Below are positions 60,761 through 64,000 of a stretch of DNA of 64,000 nt, piece after piece (position 1 is the stretch's first letter; each line of letters begins with the position of its first letter). The position numbers and the translations under genes were made by a program. This DNA comes from Bradyrhizobium sp. CCGUVB4N. GTDB taxonomy: Bacteria; Pseudomonadota; Alphaproteobacteria; Rhizobiales; Xanthobacteraceae. Location: NCBI RefSeq assembly GCF_024199945.1, contig NZ_JANADP010000001.1, positions 4,650,001 to 4,714,000 of the forward strand, read 5' to 3'. The notes below the pieces were generated by a model. The model worked only from the letters and a program-made list of their open reading frames with translations, had not been told where the DNA came from and did no database searches.

Positions 60761-61531
60761 TTACGCCATCACCGAGAAGCCGCCGTCGACGGGGATCGCG
60801 GTGCCCGTGACGAAGTTCGAGGCTGATGAGGCGAGGAACACCGCGATGCCGGCGAAGTCGTCGATATCGCCCCAGCGCCCCGCAGGCGTACGCGCCAGCA
60901 CGCGCTCGTGCAGGCCCGACACCTGCTTCCGCGCGCCGCGGGTAAGATCGGTGTCGATCCAGCCCGGCAGGATGGCATTGACTTGGATGTTGTCCGGCGC
61001 CCAGGCGTTGGCGCAGGCGCGCGTGTATTGCACGATGCCGCCCTTGCTCGCCGCATAGGCGGTCGCGAAGCTCGCGCCGAAGATCGACATCATCGAGCCG
61101 ATATTGATCACCTTGCCGTTGCCTGACGCCTTCAGCGCCGGATAGGCCAGCTTCGAGCAGACGAAGGCGCTGGTGAGGTTGGTGTCGATCACCTTGTTCC
61201 ACTCGTCGAGCTCGAGCTCATGCGGCGGCTTGCGGATGCTCATGCCGGCGTTGTTGATCAGGATGTCGATGCGGCCGAGATCCTTGACGACGCGGTCGAT
61301 CATCGCGGCGACCGCGGCTTTGTCGGTCACGTCGGTGGTAACGGAAATCGCCTTGACGCCGCGCGCCTTGAGATCGGCAACGGCTGCAGCCGACTTGGTT
61401 TCATTGCGTCCGACCACGGCAATATCGGCGCCGGCGTCCGCAAGCCCGTGCGCGAGGCCGAGCCCGATGCCGCCATTGCCCCCTGTGACGATCGCGACCT
61501 TGCCGCGGAGATCGAACCGGTTGGATGTCAT
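60761..61531 (-). CDS. Short-chain dehydrogenase/reductase (SDR)
   Basis: This is a classical SDR of 256 residues. The NAD(P) motif TGGNGGIGLG is near residue 17, NNAG at about 90, catalytic Ser in NIGSMMS and Tyr-Lys in YAASKGG (YxxxK). It resembles sugar-acid or 3-oxoacyl reductases, such as gluconate 5-dehydrogenase or KduD; the substrate is not determinable. It follows the 61-residue membrane protein gene by 21 bases, so they may be co-transcribed. Confidence 0.92.
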   Translation of the reverse strand: MTSNRFDLRGKVAIVTGGNGGIGLGLAHGLADAGADIAVVGRNETKSAAAVADLKARGVKAISVTTDVTDKAAVAAMIDRVVKDLGRIDILINNAGMSIRKPPHELELDEWNKVIDTNLTSAFVCSKLAYPALKASGNGKVINIGSMMSIFGASFATAYAASKGGIVQYTRACANAWAPDNIQVNAILPGWIDTDLTRGARKQVSGLHERVLARTPAGRWGDIDDFAGIAVFLASSASNFVTGTAIPVDGGFSVMA

Positions 61532-61552
61532 GCTTTCACTTCCTGGTTTCTT

Positions 61553-61738
61553 CTATTGGTTGCTTTGCCAGACCAGCACCAGCCCGAAGCCTGCCATGGC
61601 GGCGCCATAGCCGGCCCATTGCAGCTGGTTGACCATGAAGCTCGATCGGGGCCAGGCGACCGTGCCCGTGCCTTGTCCGATCCAGAGCAGCCCGACGGCG
61701 AGGGCAAACAGGCCTGCCATCAGCAGAAATCTGCGCAT
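61553..61738 (-). CDS. Small two-helix membrane protein
   Basis: This is a 61-residue protein with two hydrophobic helices (FLLMAGLFALAVGLLWIGQ and WAGYGAAMAGFGLVLVWQ) joined by a short polar loop. I recognise it only as one of the small conserved hypothetical membrane proteins of Bradyrhizobium. GGAGG lies just upstream of ATG 61738. Position before the SDR gene suggests one transcript. Confidence 0.75.
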   Translation of the reverse strand: MRRFLLMAGLFALAVGLLWIGQGTGTVAWPRSSFMVNQLQWAGYGAAMAGFGLVLVWQSNQ

Positions 61739-61876
61739 GCATTCCTCCCCATTCGACTGCTTCTGTCGCGACCCACGGCAAAACGATCGCCGACAGTCGC
61801 GAAAACTTCCCGCAAGACTAGCCGTAGCTTCGGTTCAGATACAATGGCCGCGGACGCAGGGCCGCGGGAAGGATGC

Positions 61877-62515
61877 ATGTCCGTGCGCAAGACCATTCTG
61901 GGCGTCGCTGCTGCAGCCGTCCTTGTCGCGGCCTATGCCGCCATTCCGCGGCACGCGGATCTGCGGGCGTTCGATCCGGCCGAAATGGCGCGTCTCGAGA
62001 CGGCGATGTGGCGCGACTATTACGACAAGCGCTATGTCGCGCTGTTCTACCATCTCTATGAGTCCACACGGACGCAGTTCGGCTTCTCGCCGTTCAGGAG
62101 CCTGCATGTCGCGCTGAGCGCTGCCGAGGCGGCCCGGGCGTTCCAGCCGACCCGGTCACGCCGGGAGGCCGATGGAGCCCTGCCGGCACTCGTGGCGTAC
62201 TACCGCGAGGTCGCAACGGCCGCGCCCGTGGCGTTCGAGGTGGAGGAGGCCGCGCGCCTGGAGCTCGACTGGTGGCAGGCGCGCCGCGAGGCGGTCGGTC
62301 CGCAGGACTATGGCCTGACCATCGCGCGCGTGACGGCGCTGACGTACGGCGGCAGCGCGGAGGATGCCGGGATCAGGCGGTTCGGCGTCGCGCGGGCCGA
62401 AGCGATGGCTTACCGCGATGCGCGCGGTGAGGGGATTACCGACACCGACTGGGCCGCCATCGAAACCCAGCTGGTCGGCGCCTACCGGTCGCTGAAGGCG
62501 AGTGTCGCACGCTAA
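61877..62515 (+). CDS. Conserved hypothetical protein, signal-anchored
   Basis: This is a 212-residue protein beginning with a basic then hydrophobic segment (MSVRKTILGVAAAAVLVAAY), probably an uncleaved anchor, followed by a helical, Ala/Arg-rich exported domain (DPAEMARLETAMWRDYYDKRYVALFYHLY). I know no function. ATG 61877 is used; an overlapping ATG at 61873 belongs to another frame, and the frame's extension upstream to 61220 shadows the SDR gene. Confidence 0.72.
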   Translation: MSVRKTILGVAAAAVLVAAYAAIPRHADLRAFDPAEMARLETAMWRDYYDKRYVALFYHLYESTRTQFGFSPFRSLHVALSAAEAARAFQPTRSRREADGALPALVAYYREVATAAPVAFEVEEAARLELDWWQARREAVGPQDYGLTIARVTALTYGGSAEDAGIRRFGVARAEAMAYRDARGEGITDTDWAAIETQLVGAYRSLKASVAR

Positions 62516-62531
62516 ATGGCCTCAAAACGAA

Positions 62532-62556
62532 AAAGCCCCGGCGATGCCGGGGCTTT
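62532..62556. terminator. Bidirectional terminator between the hypothetical gene and porin 3
   Basis: AAAGCCCCGGC-GAT-GCCGGGGCTTT, flanked by an A run on the left, which gives a T run on the minus strand. It serves the minus-strand porin and probably the plus-strand gene too. Confidence 0.88.
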
Positions 62557-62593
62557 GACGTCTGAAGTGAAGTTCAGCTCAGTACTTTTCGGC

Positions 62594-63379
62594 TCAGTAC
62601 TTGGCGACGACCGGGCCGGTCCAGTTGAAGCGGTAGACCAGCGAGGTCGAGATCGTCTGGTTCCAGCTGTTGGCGCGGATGCTGTTGACGCCGGTCGGCA
62701 GGTTGGTGACGTTCGAGATCTCGTCCTGGGTCTTGGCGTTGTAGAAGGCCGAACGGTACTCGGTCTTCATGAACCAGCCGGGGGAGGAGATGCCGAAGAT
62801 GTTCAGGCTGTTCTCGACGCCGCCGCCGACGAAGAAGCCGTTGCGGTTGTAGCCGTTCAGGTGAACGCCGCTCGCGCCGCCAGCCAGGGTCGTGAAGTTG
62901 GTGCTGCCGAAGTGAGCGCCGGAGTAACCGCCGTTGACGTAGGAGAGAACGTTCGGAGCGACCAGCCAGCCGAGGCGCACACCAGCGGCCCAAGAGTCTT
63001 CCAGCTTCTGGCTGCCAGTGAGGCCGAGGAGCGGATCCTGCACGGTGGAGCGGATGCTGCCGAACTGACCGTCAGCGAACACGCCGGCGACCCAGGTGCC
63101 GCTGAACTGCCAGTCGTAGCCGGCGCCGACGGTGCCGAACCAACCCGAACCACCCTGACGCTGGGTGATGGTCAGCGGAACAGCGCCGACGGTCGACTGG
63201 ACGGACTGGTCGGAGTTCGAGAGACCGCCGCCGCCACCGCCGAACACGTAGAAGCCGGTCCAGCTGGCAACCGGGGCAACCACCGGGGCCTTGACGTAGG
63301 GACGGGCAGCAAGGTCGGCCGCCGAGGCCGAACCGGTCATCGCCGCGACCGCGGTCAGTGCGAGTGCAATCTTCTTCAT
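62594..63379 (-). CDS. Small outer-membrane beta-barrel protein (Omp31/OMP_b-brl family)
   Basis: This is the third porin-like protein, 261 residues, with a signal peptide (about 1-20, cleaved before ADLAARPYVKAP), a glycine-rich loop (VFGGGGGGLS) after the SWTGFYV entry strand, and a last strand FNWTGPVVAKY. AADLAARPY is shared almost exactly with porin 1, which points to common ancestry of the signal region. GGGGAT upstream of ATG 63379 is a plausible ribosome site. Confidence 0.92.
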   Translation of the reverse strand: MKKIALALTAVAAMTGSASAADLAARPYVKAPVVAPVASWTGFYVFGGGGGGLSNSDQSVQSTVGAVPLTITQRQGGSGWFGTVGAGYDWQFSGTWVAGVFADGQFGSIRSTVQDPLLGLTGSQKLEDSWAAGVRLGWLVAPNVLSYVNGGYSGAHFGSTNFTTLAGGASGVHLNGYNRNGFFVGGGVENSLNIFGISSPGWFMKTEYRSAFYNAKTQDEISNVTNLPTGVNSIRANSWNQTISTSLVYRFNWTGPVVAKY

Positions 63380-63807
63380 GATAAAATCCCCAACCTTGGT
63401 CCGTAGCAGGCGCGAGCGCTCTGAAGTCCGTGTGATCTGATGCCCGGACTATAGACGGTTCTCTCCGAAATGCTGTTGCAGGGCAGGCACAGTTGCCGGA
63501 AAACGCCCGCCAGCCGGGTCTAGGGGCGGTCTTGCTCGGTTTCAGAAAAACCATGTAGTTTCAATTCATTACGCGAATTTCGGCGTCTCCCGTTTCGGTA
63601 GGTTTTCGTTAGGAATTCGCCTTTGTCCGAAACGGAGGCAATCCTGCCTCAGCCCTTGGCTTGCCGTCGGGCCACTGTGAGTCGCTGGCCGAGTCGCGCT
63701 TTGGAGGATGCGAATCCCGCGGATCGATCGTCGGCGAGGGGCTGCACCGTCTCCGCAAATGAAAAAGCCCCGGCGTCGGCCGGGGCTTTTCAGCGGGAAC
63801 CGCCGTC
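63380..63807. other. Intergenic stretch between porin 3 and parE
   Basis: These 428 bases contain no gene I can support. Near the porin is its leader; at 63590-63635 the arms CCGTTTCGG and CCGAAACGG form a long-loop inverted repeat of unknown role; the parE terminator is at 63764-63790. Confidence 0.6.
63764..63790 (-). terminator. Rho-independent terminator of parE
   Basis: AAAGCCCCGGC-GTC-GGCCGGGGCTTTT; on the minus strand the stem is followed by T residues (complement of GAAAAA), 18 bases after the parE stop. Confidence 0.9.
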
Positions 63808-64000
63808 TCAGACGTCGAGCAGCTCGTCGCTGGCGAACTCGGCCTTGTCGGAGATGAAGGCGAAACGTGCCTCGGCCTTGGTGCCCATCAGGCGCTCGAC
63901 CGAGTCGGCCGTGGTGTCGCGATCGTCGGGCAGCAGGACCACCTTGAGCAGCGTCCGCTTGACCGGATCCATGGTGGTTTCCTTGAGCTGCGCCGGCATC
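63808..64000 (-). CDS. parE: DNA topoisomerase IV subunit B, C-terminal end (partial)
   Basis: Only the last about 64 codons are inside the window; the frame is open through the edge. MPAQLKETTMDPVKRTLLKV is the conserved end of the GyrB/ParE TOPRIM region, and the following VVLLPDDRDTTADSVERLMG and AEFASDELLDV end match alphaproteobacterial ParE rather than GyrB as I recall them. It decatenates daughter chromosomes together with ParC. Confidence 0.85.
   Translation of the reverse strand, partial: MPAQLKETTMDPVKRTLLKVVLLPDDRDTTADSVERLMGTKAEARFAFISDKAEFASDELLDV

Overview
The window comes from a high-GC alphaproteobacterium, most likely Bradyrhizobium or a close relative in the Nitrobacteraceae. 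The evidence is the gene content (a SUF cluster with its own extra cysteine desulfurase, small Omp31-like porins carrying AADLAARPY-type N-termini, DUF6502/DUF5666, LivK-like binding proteins) and several palindromic intergenic repeats that I recognise from Bradyrhizobium-type genomes. It reads as ordinary chromosome with one recent mobile insertion. No tRNA, rRNA or CRISPR array is visible.

Layout. 1-5.3 kb: cell-wall genes amiC and mrcA, then prfB with an intact programmed +1 frameshift. 5.3-9.4 kb: an NAD-dependent dehydrogenase, two EamA transporters and a LivK-like binding protein broken by one extra base. 9.5-15 kb (minus): a tight five-gene surface-polysaccharide operon. It encodes a 54-residue membrane protein, a glycosyltransferase fused to an ABC-2 permease, the ATPase, a second glycosyltransferase and an O-antigen ligase/polymerase-like protein. 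15-17.2 kb: a DUF6502-DUF5666 pair behind twin palindromes. 17.2-23.2 kb: a polar amino-acid ABC importer, an aminotransferase and an RraA-type aldolase in one orientation, with a divergent LysR regulator. 23.2-31.6 kb: an M23 peptidase, a peroxiredoxin with a long basic tail, a 1280-residue AsmA-like protein, a chemoreceptor and a 28-codon microprotein with a strong terminator.

31.6-38.7 kb: DoxX, an MFS transporter, tyrS, anmK, a GST with a SugE-like transporter, and three small minus-strand genes (DUF1330, DUF1697, hydrolase). 39-41.9 kb: an 1823-bp insertion sequence, defined here by 18-bp inverted repeats and a CTGAG target duplication, splits a membrane LytTR regulator gene; deleting it on paper restores a 317-codon frame. 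The element carries a 94-residue passenger ORF. 41.9-50.1 kb: an acyltransferase, then a cysteine desulfurase and sufBCDS-sufT-sufA. 50.1-55.6 kb: tfoX-like, fabA with a decayed second fabA 3' end beside it, a GGDEF protein, an rhlE-type helicase and an AraC regulator. 55.7-64 kb: a secreted caspase-like protein, an FAD monooxygenase, three small porins with near-identical terminators, an SDR, two unknowns and the 3' end of parE.

The most rewarding places to look are the interrupted LytTR gene and its compact passenger-bearing IS, the importer/aminotransferase/aldolase operon (possibly catabolism of a 4-substituted glutamate), the glycosyltransferase-permease fusion, the DUF6502 operator pair, the fabA relic, and two proteins whose C-termini are written by repeat elements. 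All calls rest on reading sequence and recalled family knowledge; no search was run.
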